From assembly GCA_017654935.2 (NCBI GenBank), contig CM065706.1, forward strand, positions 12,415,074 to 12,479,073: 64,000 bases of DNA, written 5' to 3'. Numbering within the stretch: the stretch's first letter is position 1; each line of letters begins with the position of its first letter. Positions 24,716 through 39,440 of this stretch are shown here, one piece after another. This DNA is from Phymorhynchus buccinoides (Eukaryota; Mollusca; Gastropoda; Neogastropoda; Raphitomidae). The position numbers were made by a program, and so were the translations under genes. Under the pieces are notes generated by a model. The model had not been told where the DNA came from, searched no databases, and was given only the letters and a program-made list of their open reading frames with translations.

Positions 24716-25010
24716 TGCTGCTGGATCCTATTGATAGCACTGACTTTGAATGTGTACAGGATCCTTTAGAGGTAGCGTGTTGCCTGACTGCTGATCCTAT
24801 TGTAGACACTGACCTTTTGAAGGATTGTACAGGATCCTAGAGTAGCGTGTTGCCTGATGCTGGATCCTATTGATAGACACTGCCTTTGAAGAGATGGTAC
24901 GGATCCTTAGAGGTAGCTTGTTGCCTGACTGTGTGATCTATGATAGAACCCTGACCTTTGAAGGATGTACAGGATTCCTTAGAGGTAGCTTGTTGCGTGA
25001 CCAGTTTTGA
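24716..25010. repeat. About 72-bp tandem repeat, four copies
   Basis: Units contain GATCCTATTGATAGACACTG, a CCTTTGAAG block, GTACAGGATCCTTAGAGGTA and GTGTTGCCTGA. The copies differ mainly by one-base gaps, as expected if this stretch is of low consensus quality. It follows loop repeat copy 1 directly. Confidence 0.85.
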
Positions 25011-27079
25011 GCATAGCTCCTTCGTCGGAACTGAAGTTGCAGTATGCTGGCAGTCTGTTATCACTGACTGATTATTGTTTTACTGTATTCTAAGAGTGTT
25101 TTTTTCTCAAACTGCAAGTAACCCACAGTTTTCTAAGCTTGGAACGCGCAAGTTACGAAAAGAGGAAGATAACAAATGTATTCCAAAATGTAATTACAAT
25201 TGTGATATGCATGGGAACACCAGACATAATGAACGTTTTTTTGACAAGATGGAGCGAATACTCCTTGTCAATACAACAGAAATATAATTGAGTTATCTTG
25301 ACAAGTTTCAACTTTACAACCTTGAAGTTTGAACATTCGAGACAGATCATTTGCAGATTCGCGCAAGAAGACAACATTATTTTTTGCCTCTTTGTTTCTA
25401 TTGGTCTTGATAAAAACAAACAAAAAACAATGAACAAACAACAAATATTCAAAAATTGTCTTTCATGTTGTGGATACTGGTATGATACAAAAGACAGAAT
25501 AAACTGCTAAATAAATTGAACGTTGGTATTTTGTGTCTGTCTGTTTATTCCCATGCACCATCCCGATTTTACAATTATGCAAAAAACTAGCAGTATAAAC
25601 CTTTCTACTCTTTCACCTTAAGCTGACTCTGCTGGTAAAGTATAATGAGAACATCATCTACCACTTTTCAGCTCTCGATTTAAACTGTGGTACTTTGTTT
25701 TTTTACTATGATATGTCTTAAAAATGCCTGTTACAAAACAGTAAGGTAATAGAAAGACAGAAAGTATGAACTAAGCTATTCATCAAAAATGACACATTCA
25801 AGTTGTTCTAGATGAAAGTAGTATTTTGGTAGAAAGAACCTGATCCAATGTGATGCAAATAGTGTTGTTGGTCTTACGGATTAAGAGATAAATAAGCTTG
25901 CTCTGGAGAAAGAAACTTATTTTCAGCCATTAGACACTAAACTAGCACCCACACTCCAACCGTACTCCAGCGATCAATCTGAAATCGAGAATGAGAGGGA
26001 CAACACTGAAATAGTCAGTGCCTTCAAATGCTTCGGTTTTACCTTAGCAGATATGCCATAGCCTGATAATTAATTTTAGTATAACATTGAACCATACCTA
26101 TTACGATATACAATATACACTCTTTGATGTTGTTAAAAACAGAATGGAAGAATGAATGACGAGACACATCTCAACAAACGGTATGAAAAAGGTTTATGTA
26201 TAACAGAACACAACAAAAAGCACACATAATAACAATATTGAATGTATTGTTTGACATAGCTGTTTATTAATATTATAACCAATGAGCAACAATATGCTGC
26301 ATAACTTACAATCAAATAACAAAAACCGTCATTATGGAAACAAGTCAACAATGTTTAGGGTGTACCCAATAGTTCATTTGCATGGTTTTTTTTTTTTTAA
26401 CCATTCCAGTCTTTTTTACCGTACTGACAAAATTCTGATCTTAATTTTGTCCTACTCGCAGCATTTCCGAATATACCATGTCGATGTTGCCATCTTAGCT
26501 ATGGTGGTCAACATTTCTGAAAAAATAGTGGCTTACGATATTATATTAGCAGCAATGTCATGACTATCTTTATTGATTCTTAACTATGGTGTCAACATTT
26601 TGCAAAGTATTAGCTTACATGTCTGACTATCTGACTGATTCTTTTCAATCCTTTTTGTTATTACCATCTCACTTTAGAAAGAAAGTGATGGTTGCTAGTT
26701 CAAAATCACATGCATTTACCGATATTTTTGTGGAAACATATGTTCTGTGACATCTTAATTACAGTACATAATATCTATTGTGAAAGAGATTTTATGTGTT
26801 ATCTGTTATACAGTTTAAACTTTAGTAACTGACTGAATGCAGTTTTTTCTACCCTGATTTCCTGGCTGTTTGTACTTTAGTCCCCCCTCCCCTAAAATGT
26901 TGAAAATTATTCCTGCGAAGCAACATTCTGTCCATTTTTTGGAAGGACCAGTCCTAGGATTTGTTTCTCATAAAACTAAAGAAGCGACTTTTGATATTGA
27001 GAGTCGTAACCGTAGTGTGGTTACTAATATACAGATTGCTCAGTTCCTTGACCTTCAATGACCGCACAATGATCCACTA
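25011..27079. other. AT-rich loop sequence without a supported gene
   Basis: There are several short open frames but no recognisable motif. A pair of AATAAA signals at about 25498 and 25511 (plus strand) could mark a transcript 3' end. A partial tandem repeat around CTTA(G)CTATGGTG.TCAACATT lies at 26496-26640. A 54-codon frame at 26897-27061 has a protein-like composition and a possible upstream splice acceptor, but I cannot identify it. Confidence 0.35.
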
Positions 27080-27850
27080 GACCGTTTTTAAACGGACTAC
27101 GTATACTGATTATATATCACCCTATCTTAAACCTGGCTTACTCTCTATGACATCAGTAATCCTATCGTTGTTGTCTTTGGATTTTTCGGAACTGTGATGA
27201 TCATTCTGATCATGATTCGTCTTCACTTCATCCACGTCAGTGTTTTCTTCATCATTCTGGCCGTTCCGCCCAGTTTCGGATTTTGATAAACTCCGTTGCA
27301 GAACTTCCTCTGGTACATGGGTAGTTTACAAGTTTTAAAAGGCAGGGGCACCTGGCAGTGCATGGTTTAAGGTTCCTGGTTCAAGTAGCCAGCAGCCTCT
27401 GTCATCCTGGATGCTGTTGTCCCTCACCATGATCAGAGCTGCCTCTGTGCTGTGGCCACTTCGTGTCGGTGCTGTGTGTACCAAGAGAAAGTCACCGACT
27501 GCTGGCAGGTGTAGTCATCACCGTTCTCACTCTGGTGAACGCTTCATTATCTGTATGGATATTACATCAATGGACGGTCTGCAATCTACCTTAAATCGGG
27601 GTGTATGGTGGTTCGTTTATGCCACTAAATCCTGGATCGTCTGCTTCAGTTTTTGGTTTCTTACCGTTTTGTACTAACTGACATCAGGCAACAGTTGTCT
27701 TGTGTGGACAATAATCAGATCTCTGAAAATGAACCGAGACAACGCCTTTCAAACACAACCGCCAGCCATGATTCCATACAGCAAAATGTATCTCACTGAC
27801 GGTCACTTTTGTTACCGCAAACATTTGTTTTTTCCTTCTGACAATACCAG
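27080..27850. repeat. Diverged loop repeat, copy 2
   Basis: This is the direct-orientation partner of 23740-24480. Its CTCACCATGATCAGAGCTGC and CTCACTGACGGTCACTTTTG blocks align with copy 1, and the spacing between blocks is similar. The copies are about 3.3 kb apart. Confidence 0.6.
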
Positions 27851-29173
27851 CGTCCTAATATAAACTATTTGAAGGCTTATTGTTAATTACTAGGACCCCA
27901 TTGAGAGTGGTCGATTCCGGGTGTTTTAGCTTTACTATGAAAGTGCTGTTGAAATGCCAATGGCATCAACTTCTAACTGTACTGCATGACTGGGCCCCAA
28001 AAAAAGGCCAAAAACAAAAAGGTTTACCAAAAGAGCGAGTTCTTCAGAATGGTGTGGGGTTTTTTCATGGCATATCTGTGAGAGATAAGTGAACTGAAGT
28101 TAAGCTTCATATTAGAGCCTTTCAGACATTTTAATATGAAGTCTCAACCGCACAAGACAAAAAACAGTCAGAAATGTTATTGAAGCACCCTGCGCTAAAA
28201 GACTCCAGGGATCTCCCACAGGCGATCACTTAAACACCTACGGTACAAATTCATCAGCTAGAGAGGAAAACATTGTTGTGTGGACTTTTTTTTGATTGCG
28301 ACACCACCACATGGACAGCACACTCCGTCTTCGGGACGTACACTCATTAATAAAGCTTCTTCTCTGCCGCTACAACAAGTGTTTTCTTTTCCACACCACA
28401 GGCTCCTACAAAATGCATCGCCCCCACCCCTACCATCCTTCTCTAGGTAATAGAAGACATCATTCAAGAAATACCAGAGATAGAGCGAGAAAGAGAGAGA
28501 GAGTAACATCTGAACACTGTGAAATGTTTTTATGTACATTGGCCATGGCTATAGTAGCTATCTCGAAGGAAAGGGAAACACATCACTGGTATACGTAAAA
28601 GCAAAAAAACCGAAAAAAACAACCACCAAATTGTTTCTCTAGGCCTAGCTGGGGTGCTAATGGCCCTACATGCGCTCTATCTGTCTAGCAAAGTTCCAAT
28701 GTAATTCTACGTCATTTGCGTCAACAATATTAATTGTTTAATTATTATAAAATAACCTATGCTCAAACATCAGCAAAGCGAACTCATAGATCCAGATCGT
28801 TTATATAATTCAACATCAACATCATCTGTTTCAATTTCAATATGCTGTGACAAACGTGTATCACAAGGCCAATCGAAAGTTCCAAATATTGTTCACATAT
28901 CAACCACACACCAGTTCAATATTGTGAAATAGACCTTTGCTAGTATATAATCATCAAAACGCACAGAAGATCATACTTTACTTATGCCCTTCAGATCAAC
29001 ATTTAAAACATCGATAATCTGTGCCAATAAACAAACCCAACCACGGCTGAACCAACCAAAATATCCAACTGTTATTCGTCCATCAATAGCAACAACCTTA
29101 TCAGCTCCTTCACTGCCAGATCAAAACAGAAATATCGATTTTTTTTATTTAAAGTTTTAAGACAAATCTGTTT
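27851..29173. other. Non-coding loop sequence up to the gap
   Basis: AT-rich sequence with a short hairpin (CTTCATATTA / TAATATGAAG at 28107-28142) and a small (GA)n at 28480-28503. No gene is seen. Confidence 0.4.
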
Positions 29174-29673
29174 NNNNNNNNNNNNNNNNNNNNNNNNNNN
29201 NNNNNNNNNNNNNNNNNNNNNNNNNNNNNNNNNNNNNNNNNNNNNNNNNNNNNNNNNNNNNNNNNNNNNNNNNNNNNNNNNNNNNNNNNNNNNNNNNNNN
29301 NNNNNNNNNNNNNNNNNNNNNNNNNNNNNNNNNNNNNNNNNNNNNNNNNNNNNNNNNNNNNNNNNNNNNNNNNNNNNNNNNNNNNNNNNNNNNNNNNNNN
29401 NNNNNNNNNNNNNNNNNNNNNNNNNNNNNNNNNNNNNNNNNNNNNNNNNNNNNNNNNNNNNNNNNNNNNNNNNNNNNNNNNNNNNNNNNNNNNNNNNNNN
29501 NNNNNNNNNNNNNNNNNNNNNNNNNNNNNNNNNNNNNNNNNNNNNNNNNNNNNNNNNNNNNNNNNNNNNNNNNNNNNNNNNNNNNNNNNNNNNNNNNNNN
29601 NNNNNNNNNNNNNNNNNNNNNNNNNNNNNNNNNNNNNNNNNNNNNNNNNNNNNNNNNNNNNNNNNNNNNNNNN
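29174..29673. other. Assembly gap (500 N)
   Basis: Exactly 500 N. Inverted-arm similarity on the right begins within about 20 bases of the gap, so the right arm starts at a contig end. Confidence 1.
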
Positions 29674-29690
29674 ACTCTTCCCCATTTTGT

Positions 29691-31030
29691 GAGGCATAGT
29701 AAATACAAAACGTTTATTAAGGCATTAGCAATATCATCTAATTACAGAAACAACCATGTAAGCTTATCCCAAAATGAACCATTTTGAGAAATCCTCAATT
29801 TTGAAATGCTCTTAAACGTTTGCAGGGAAAAAAACCAACGTTATGCTTTTAAAACATACACACATTCGATATGTAGAGAAATAAAATGCAGAAGTGTTTT
29901 AATCATCACTGCAAATAAATAGGGAAAGTGTTTGCAGAAGAAACAGCCAAACCAAAAATAAGCACAATTAAAGGTTTATAGATTGTATGTTCTTCAAGAA
30001 AAGTTGATAGGGGTATTTCTTTAAGACAGCTCAGGATAGCATTAGGTAGGTGTTGGGTTGATGGAAAAGTGAATGGTCCTGTGATATAAGAGAGCTATTG
30101 GCAACAGGCCTTTTAACCCTTCAAGCATCGCTGTCTGAGGCAAACAACATTTACTGCCATGGGGTTGCCTAGAAAAACATATATATCAAATACAAATATT
30201 CAAAAACACTCATCACCAGTCTGTGCTTCAGTGTTCAACAATCCTACTGATTTATCCAAGTTACTTCTTCACCTTGAGCTCGCAGTTACGGCATTAAACC
30301 TCGGAAGTACTAGTCCCTTGATTTACTATCATTGTTAATGAAAGATTATTGGGGCATTTAATGAGGCTCTTGTAGAGACGAGTTTTTTGTACATCTTTAA
30401 CATTTAAAAGCTGCAAAGACAGTGCCAAACATAAGTGAGAAACGAAGGCTGGAAGAGTGATGAAGCGATGCAAACGCGAAAAAAACACGTTGGATTTGAA
30501 GAAACATGGATTCAGACAAGTTTTAGACTGAGAAGTTGGTGTTCCGATAATACTCGGAATTAGGTACTCGCTGGCATTCTCAAGTTCTTGAGCATACTCA
30601 GAATTCGTCTAGAATGAGTTGTCATCTGGCGTTTTTCCTCGTTAGTAGCTAAGCCAATACACTACTTACTTTTCCTTCCACAATCAGCTAGACAGCTGTG
30701 GATCCCTTTGACCAAATCCCTTCCTTCCTTTTAAACAGTGGAAGGTTTTAAGAAAGAAATGCGCACTGCTTGTTAGACCGTTGTGGTATGATAAAACTGG
30801 GTGTACAGTAGTAAGGGAACAACCAACAGTTGGGACTTCCTCGTTTATTATCTAACATATGAATGCTTAACATATAGCATAAGATGTATTAGTGAATGAA
30901 CTACATAAATACAAAAAACATAATTATCAAAACATCGAATATTATAAGATACATGGTTGTTGCTGTAAGGAGATGATATGAAAGATACAGAAAAGTTTGA
31001 AACATAGAATAATAAAACGTTTGAAGTCAC
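29691..31030. other. Inner, diverged part of the right arm
   Basis: This is the counterpart of 22360-23632. The 200 bp nearest the (CT)n at 31045 are almost identical to the left arm. Further inward, similarity is interrupted every few bases by gaps or substitutions. No gene is seen. Confidence 0.7.
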
Positions 31031-31040
31031 ACCACATCAG

Positions 31041-31173
<133 letters not shown>

Positions 31174-31472
31174 GGGCATACATATAAACGTGATGGTGAT
31201 ATGCGAATGAGTGTTGCACGTATATGCTTGATCTTCAAGTAAAAACGAATCATAGACTGATGGCATTTTAGCACAGGATGAATGGAACGACATGAAAGGG
31301 GACCAGTCAATACATGGAAGATTGGTGCTGTGTTCAGTACACCTTTTTTTTTATTATTATTATTATTATATTATTAGTATATATGTATTATTAATTTGTT
31401 TATATATATACTTATTTTTCCCCTCCATATTGTGAATCTGTTTGCTATTTCTTTTTTGTCTTTATATACAAG

Positions 31473-34107
31473 ATGGCATTTGATGGCTCACCTCCAATTT
31501 GTTCATGAAATTGTAATGGCTTAAATAACAGTAAAAAAAGAAAAGATGTTTTTGATTTTTTAAGAAAAAAAGAGGCTTATATTTAATGTCTTCAAGAGAC
31601 ACATTTAAAGGAAGATTCGGCTCTAGTAGGGGTTATAATGTATGGTTGTGTCATTCAGAATTATACAAGAATGGCATGGCTGTGTGTTTTAATAATAATT
31701 TTGAGTACAAAATGCATGATGTTGTTAGAGAACAGCATGGGTGTTACATTGTAATGAATATTGAATTCTTAAGAAAAACTTTTTACTTTGGTGAATCTGT
31801 ACGGGCCCAGGCTCATATTTAATGTCTTCAAGAGACACATTTAAAGGAAGATTCGGAGCTAGTAGGGGTTATAATGTATGGTTGTGTGGTTCAGAATCAA
31901 ACAAGAATGGCATGGCTGTGTGTTTTAATAATAATTTTGATTAAAAATGCATGATGTGCTTATGGGGTTTTTTTTTTGTTTTTTTTTTTTTTTTTTTTTT
32001 TTTTTCTTTTTGGGGGGGGGGGGGGGGTGGGGTTTTTTTTTTTTTTTTTTTGTTTTGGGGGGGGGTTTTTTTTTTTTTTTTGGGGGGGGTGGTGGTGGTT
32101 TTTTTTTTTTTCTTGGGTTTTTTTTTTTGGGGGGGGGGGTTTTTTTTTTGGGGGTTTTTTTTTTTGGGGGGGAGACCGGCATGGCGTGTTTCATTGTAAT
32201 GAATATTGAATTCTTAAAAAAACCTTTTTACTTTGGTGAATCTGTACGGGCCCAGTGGTGGAGACAACCCTGCATGTTTTTATAGAGTTTGCGAACACAT
32301 TGAACGCATTGGCAACCAACATGTTATTGTCACTGGAGATTGGAATTGCGCTCTGAATATGAAAATAGATGCTCAAAATTACACCTGTGTTTTAAATCGT
32401 CCTAGAACTCGGGCAAAAATTAATGATATAATTAACTATTTCAAACAAGCGAGGCTCGATTACTTTATGATAATTGACGATTTATTGACAAAAATTAATT
32501 ATGTTTGTATAGATCTAGGATATAGGTCAGATCATTCTGTGGTCACTTTGCTTTTAGAAAAAGAACAGTTCAAACGTGATCGACCCTTTTGGAAATTTAG
32601 CAATAGTTTACTAAAAGATAAGCAGTATGTTTTATCAATTAAAACAGTCATTAGCGATGTCAAAAAGCAATATGCTTTACTTGTTTACAATCTGGATAAT
32701 ATTGATGATATTAGCAATGAAGATTTGTTTTTCCAAATTAATGATCAACTGAATTGCAAGAAATCAGAGATCACAAAATTGAAGGTGTGGCAATGCGTTC
32801 AATGCTGGTTAAATCAGACAAAAAAAGTAAACCAATATTTTATGACCTATAAACATTTTTATGAAACTGTATACAATTTTAGTGATGTAACTGATGTAAA
32901 TATCTCTGAAGAACTTCCTGATGCTCCAGTATTTTCTGATGAGGAGAGTGATTCAATGGAGGGGTTGATCTCTATTGAAGAAAGGCGGCTACTGCATTGA
33001 AACACATGAAGAATTTCAAAAGCCCTGGGCCCGATAGGTTTACTGTAGAATTTAAAAAAAAAAATTTCTTGACATTGGTGTTTTCCTTGTGTGGCTCAAT
33101 CAATGAAGGGTTTGCTAAAGTGTCAGTTATCCATACAGCGACAAGAACAAAAAAAAATTAAGAACAATAACATGCATTCCCAAAGAGGGAAAATCTAAAA
33201 GATTTATTAAAAATTGGCGACCCATCTCTCTGTTGAACACCACATATAAAGTTGCATCTGCTTGTATAGCGAATCGTCTTAAGAGTGTCCTTCCAAATAT
33301 TATGCATGAAAGTGAAACGGGATTTCTAAAGGGTAGATTTCTTTGGGAAAATATTAGGTTAATGTATGACATGTTATTGTACACTGAAAAAGAGTTTTTA
33401 ATTGACTTTCAGAAGGCGTTTGATAGTATCTCTTGGTCATTCCTGCACAAATGTCTTAATGTTTTTCAATTTTGGAGCAGATATAATATAGTGGACTAAA
33501 ACGTTTTATTCTCAAATTTCTACCTGTATTTCAGTAAATGGTCAATATTCCCCATAGTTTTCAATACAGAGAGGGGTCAGGCAGGGGGACCCAGTCTCTA
33601 CTTACTTATACCTAATTTGTGATGAGGTCCTGTCACTAATGATTCGCTCTAATGAGCATATTAAAGGGATTAAAGTTAATAACAAAGAGACTTTGTTGTC
33701 GCAATTTGCTGACGACACTAGTTTATGTTTAGATGGTTCTGAGAGATCATTCAATGAGGTGGTATCTGTTCTTACAAAACTTTTCACATTTCTGGCTTCA
33801 AAATCTATTTTAATAAATCACAAGTGGTATGGTTGGGAAGTAGAAAGAACTGTGGAATTAGATATATGAGGGATAAGAATTTTGTCTGGGACCCTGGCAC
33901 GTTCAAAATTTTAGGCATCAAGTTTTCTACAAACACTGATAACATTGTACAGATTAATTTTGAGGATAAACTCTTTGCGATCAAAAAGGTCCTAGCTTCA
34001 TGGAAGAAACAACATATCACCCCTTTTGGTAAGATTATAGTCATCAAAACTCTGGAATTCTCTAAAATTATTCACCTATTGATTCACTTGACGGACCCAC
34101 TTGAGGA
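31473..34107 (+). pseudogene. LINE B' ORF2, endonuclease and RT part
   Basis: It carries the same order as the left copy: CNGLNNSKKRKDVFDF, the duplicated endonuclease segment, TGDWNCALNMKID, DLGYRSDHSVV, NWRPISLLNTTYKVAS, LIDFQKAFDS, RQGDPVSTYLYLICDE and SQFADDTSLCLDGSER. The stop before RQGDP (near 33557) is shared with the left arm. Where the left copy has PGPDGF, this one reads PGPDRF. The endonuclease is further broken by the T/G block at 31964-32172. Confidence 0.87.
31964..32172. other. T/G homopolymer block, probable consensus artefact
   Basis: About 209 bases consist almost only of alternating T-runs and G-runs with two C. They are inserted between sequences that are adjacent in the left arm (reverse complement of about 21340-21355). 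The flanking few bases are also mis-called. A real insertion of such composition without target duplication is unlikely. Confidence 0.7.
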
Positions 34108-35067
34108 GTGAGATATTGCTTTTATCCTATCTCTCGTGGCTTGCTGTTTATCACACGAGGTCGGAGACCGAGTGTGATAAACAGCAAGGCTCGAGAGATA
34201 GGATAAAAGCAATAATCCCACTCACAAAGTCCTAATAACGGATATATACCGATATTTTACCTCTTTCAGATGATAATCAAACACGCAACGAAGAAGCGAG
34301 ACGGCCATGAATGCAGATCTAAAATAATACTAACCACTTCACCGTAGCAAGAAAATCCCACTCATCCACAAATAATATAGTTCTCCAAGTTAAAAAGTCG
34401 TGAGCTATTTTAAGTCGTGAGCTATTTTGATCTTGCACATTGAAAGGAAACTGATTATTAATCGAAACATGAACCTATTGGAATTTTGCTGTATAAAGAA
34501 AATAGCCTTTACGATGACATATCCATTTTACACTGCAATCACTTAGGCCATAGATATTGTCATTTAGCCAATGACGAATTTCCAATGATGACGTAATTTC
34601 AATGATTTCGCATGTCCACTAAGATGACGTTTTTTTGGTGTCCTGCTCAGAAAGCGCTATTTTGCAGTGACACTACTTGAGATAAGGTTACTGGCCGCTA
34701 TTTTTATCATTTGCAATTTCACTAAAAGTTACTATTCACAATTTTTTTTTCAATGTAAAATGTTCATCAGAAACAACCTTTTGCATTTATCGGGTTAAGG
34801 CACAGGGTTAGGAGTATGTTTGGGCTTTTTGTTTTACTAAACATCACTTGATGCAAATAAAGAAAATATGGTTTGAGTACTGCAGATAGTCGCATGCGAG
34901 TGTATGAGAATGATAATGATATGTCAAGATAAATAACTGTGACGTCAAGTTTCTAATAGCAACGGTGTATTCTTACACGCGTTTACACTAAGCCTGTGGG
35001 CTAATATACGCAAATGATATGTCAAGACATTGTTTTATATCACACGCTTCCAGGCCTCTTTAGCGCT
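34108..35067. mobile_element. 0.96-kb element inserted in LINE B', right-arm copy
   Basis: Flanked by ACTTGAGGA (34099-34107) and ACTTGAAGA (35068-35076). It begins GTGAGATATTGCTTTTATCC with the same 50-bp-arm hairpin and ends at TTTAGCGCT. It is the same insertion as 18477-19426, so it predates the separation of the two arms. Confidence 0.72.
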
Positions 35068-36263
35068 ACTTGAAGATCGGTATATTATTGCTTTAGAGAA
35101 AGAATTGCATACTTTTGTGTGGAATGGCAAGCGAAGTAAAATTAAGAAGTCTGTGTTTCAAAAACAGTACTGCTAAGTTGGGTGAGGAGATTGATGTGCG
35201 ACTCTGATTGGAGAGAATTTACAATCAATATGTACCCTAAGCTAGACACTATCAAAAACCTTGGAGCTGGATTTTCAAATGTTGTTATGAATGATGTCAA
35301 TAATCCATTCTGGAAAGATGATATGAAACATTATAAGAAATTATGTTCAAAATGCTGTCACACCTCTGTACATGAGTTTATGGCTGAATGTATGCATGCT
35401 AATGTTAATATTGTAAGGAGTAAAAAAAGTTATTTATGTCCAAGACTGGTGTGAGTGTGGTATTTACTTCATAAAACATCTTATAAATGAAAATTGTAAT
35501 TTAATGACATATTTTGAATTTTTGCTTAAATATCAAGGTATGCGAACCAACTTTCTCCTGTACAAAGTTATTTTAAATGCAATTCAAAACTTTTGCCAAA
35601 AACTAAATGTAGTCTTATCTACTTGATATAAACTCTTACACCAAAAGCCTTGGTTCTGTATTAACAAAGACAACAAATGTGTTCAAAGCATTTGAATAAG
35701 GCCGTTCCTTCGGCGATTTATAAATGGAATAATATTTTTTTAAACTTAAACTGGAAGCACATTTTTCTTCAGTGTTATAAAGCTTCTATAGATGTGCAAC
35801 TTAGGTGGTTTCAGCATAGACTTTTACATAGACTGCTTCCAACTCAGAGATATCTATTTCAATGTAAAATTGTTGACTCCCCAACCTGTAACTTTTGTGA
35901 AGCGGAGGAGCAAACAATTCCACACATGTTATTTGATTGTATCATTGTGCAGAGGTTTTTGAGAAATCTGCAGTGTCTCCTAAAAGATAATTGTCAAATT
36001 GTGATAATTTGAATGTGGATAAGGAGTTGGTGTTGTTTGGCATGAAACCTAATGTGAAAACTATTAAAAGCATGGATTTCGTTCTGCTTTTTGCAAAATT
36101 CTACATTTACAAGAGTAAATTACAAAATGCCCGTCCTTACTTGCAGATTGTTCTTATAATTTTTAAATATAGACTTAATCAGGAGAAATATTTGGCCTTT
36201 TTGAATGACACTTTAAGACAGTTTGAGAAAAACTGGTTTCCCTATTCCCCGATTATTTCCTAG
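35068..36263 (+). pseudogene. LINE B' ORF2, C-terminal part with zinc knuckle
   Basis: It includes IIALEKELHTFVWNGKRSK, the segment MCDSDWREFTINMYPKL, then LRWFQHRLLHRLLPTQRYLF and CNFCEAEEQTIPHMLFDC. The closing piece ends at SPIIS. Frame changes occur near 35165, 35455 and 36000. Confidence 0.84.
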
Positions 36264-36514
36264 CTTCTTTTTCATTATATGACTGTGTACCACTGATGTA
36301 ATGTGTTGATTATGTTATCACTTGTATTCTTGATAGTCTAAGATACAAATTTAAACCAAAATAACAAAAAGGAAACAATGTAGCCACACAATGATTATTT
36401 TTAAAGGTTCCATTCCTGTTGTAATGATCCATATTAACTTCCATGTATTCTCTTCTCCAAATGTTTATAAGATGTAATTTATTGTTTTTGTTTATGTTAG
36501 CATGGTATGTATAG

Positions 36515-36519
<5 letters not shown>

Positions 36520-36584
<65 letters not shown>

Positions 36585-36607
36585 TGTGTGTGTGTGTGTG
36601 TGTGTTA

Positions 36608-36702
<95 letters not shown>
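36520..36702. repeat. (GT)n microsatellite in the LINE 3' UTR
   Basis: About 180 bp of (GT)n with a few interruptions. It is the counterpart of the (CA)n at 16834-17027. Confidence 0.97.
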
Positions 36703-36706
<4 letters not shown>

Positions 36707-36925
36707 GTGTGGTGTGTGTTAATCTATAATAATTGCTGGCCAGGTATATATTCAGTGTTAATCTTTATCTAATTTCCATCCTTACACTTGTGATTCTTCC
36801 CTATTTTTGTTAAAACCTAAACTTATTCCTGGCTTATATTAGTAATAATGCTTGTGTATTCAATGTTCTGTGTGTTTCTTGAATTCTGTAAAATGAAAAC
36901 AAATGTTCAATAAAATTTTTAAAAA

Positions 36926-37699
36926 GACAACGCATTATGCGCCAGTGAAACTGGATTTATTAAAAAAAAACATTCACTCAAGAGTACCCGTTTGATTGAT
37001 GTTAGCTTCATCATGTCTGCTTGTTGGCTTGCATGCTTGCTTGCTTTGAGTACCCGTTTGATTTATGCTAGCTTCATCATGTCTGCTTGCTTGCTTGCAC
37101 GCTAACTTTCTTTTTTCCTAACTTTTCGTTCATAAGACCAATGATTTATGTTTCTCAGGTACTATTTCATGTACTCTCAGGGAGAAAAGTAGATTTACAA
37201 AAGGTATTTCATTAATTAAGCCCGCATTCACTGACTGATTCAGCCTGTGTTTGCAACTTGACACGCTAATGTTGGAAAGGACAAAGTGCGGCAAACAAAA
37301 CATTGATCAATGTCGGAACTGATCTGTTCACTAGGTCTACTTTCTTCTCGCAATGATTCTGTTCTGTTCTGTTAAAAACGAAAACAAAACCATATCGTTT
37401 ATTCGAAGTTGAAAATCCAAAAGAAAAAGGACTACAAATACATTTTTTATATTAGAGGAAAAAAATGTTTAACGTTTTTTCTGTACTTTTCGTTGTTGTT
37501 TTTACAACGACAAAGAGTATACAAGGAACAGCACTGTTTTGAATGATATTATATAGAGTTTGATGGAAACTAACCTAACAAGTTTAAGCGCATTAGCTAA
37601 ACATTTTACACCCTCTCACACAAGTCACGTTACTGCAAAAACGTTTGTAGTGTGGGTGTGAGTGGCTTGTTGGTCGGATGTGTGTGTCGGATGTGTGTG
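36926..37699. other. Non-coding stretch with a 66-bp tandem repeat
   Basis: This mirrors 15836-16626, including the two-copy (GCAA)n/CATCATGTCTGC repeat at about 36975-37105. No gene is seen. Confidence 0.5.

Positions 37700-39440
<1,741 letters not shown>

Larger units (their letters stand above)
31471..36925 (+). mobile_element. L1/Tx1-like LINE B, right-arm copy
   Basis: The plus-strand partner of the element at 16627-21840, with the same ORF2 start (31473), 236-bp tandem duplication, inserted 0.96-kb element and AATAAA at 36910. The 255-codon endonuclease stretch (32233-33000) differs from the left copy at five residues. The zinc-knuckle region is open over 111 codons (35677-36012), better preserved than in the left arm. 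Unit 1 of the 236-bp duplication carries about a dozen substitutions relative to the left arm. Confidence 0.88.

Noticed and set aside
28258..28539. A Cys-rich minus-strand protein
   Set aside because: The frame has no recognisable domain spacing and lies in sequence of doubtful consensus quality.
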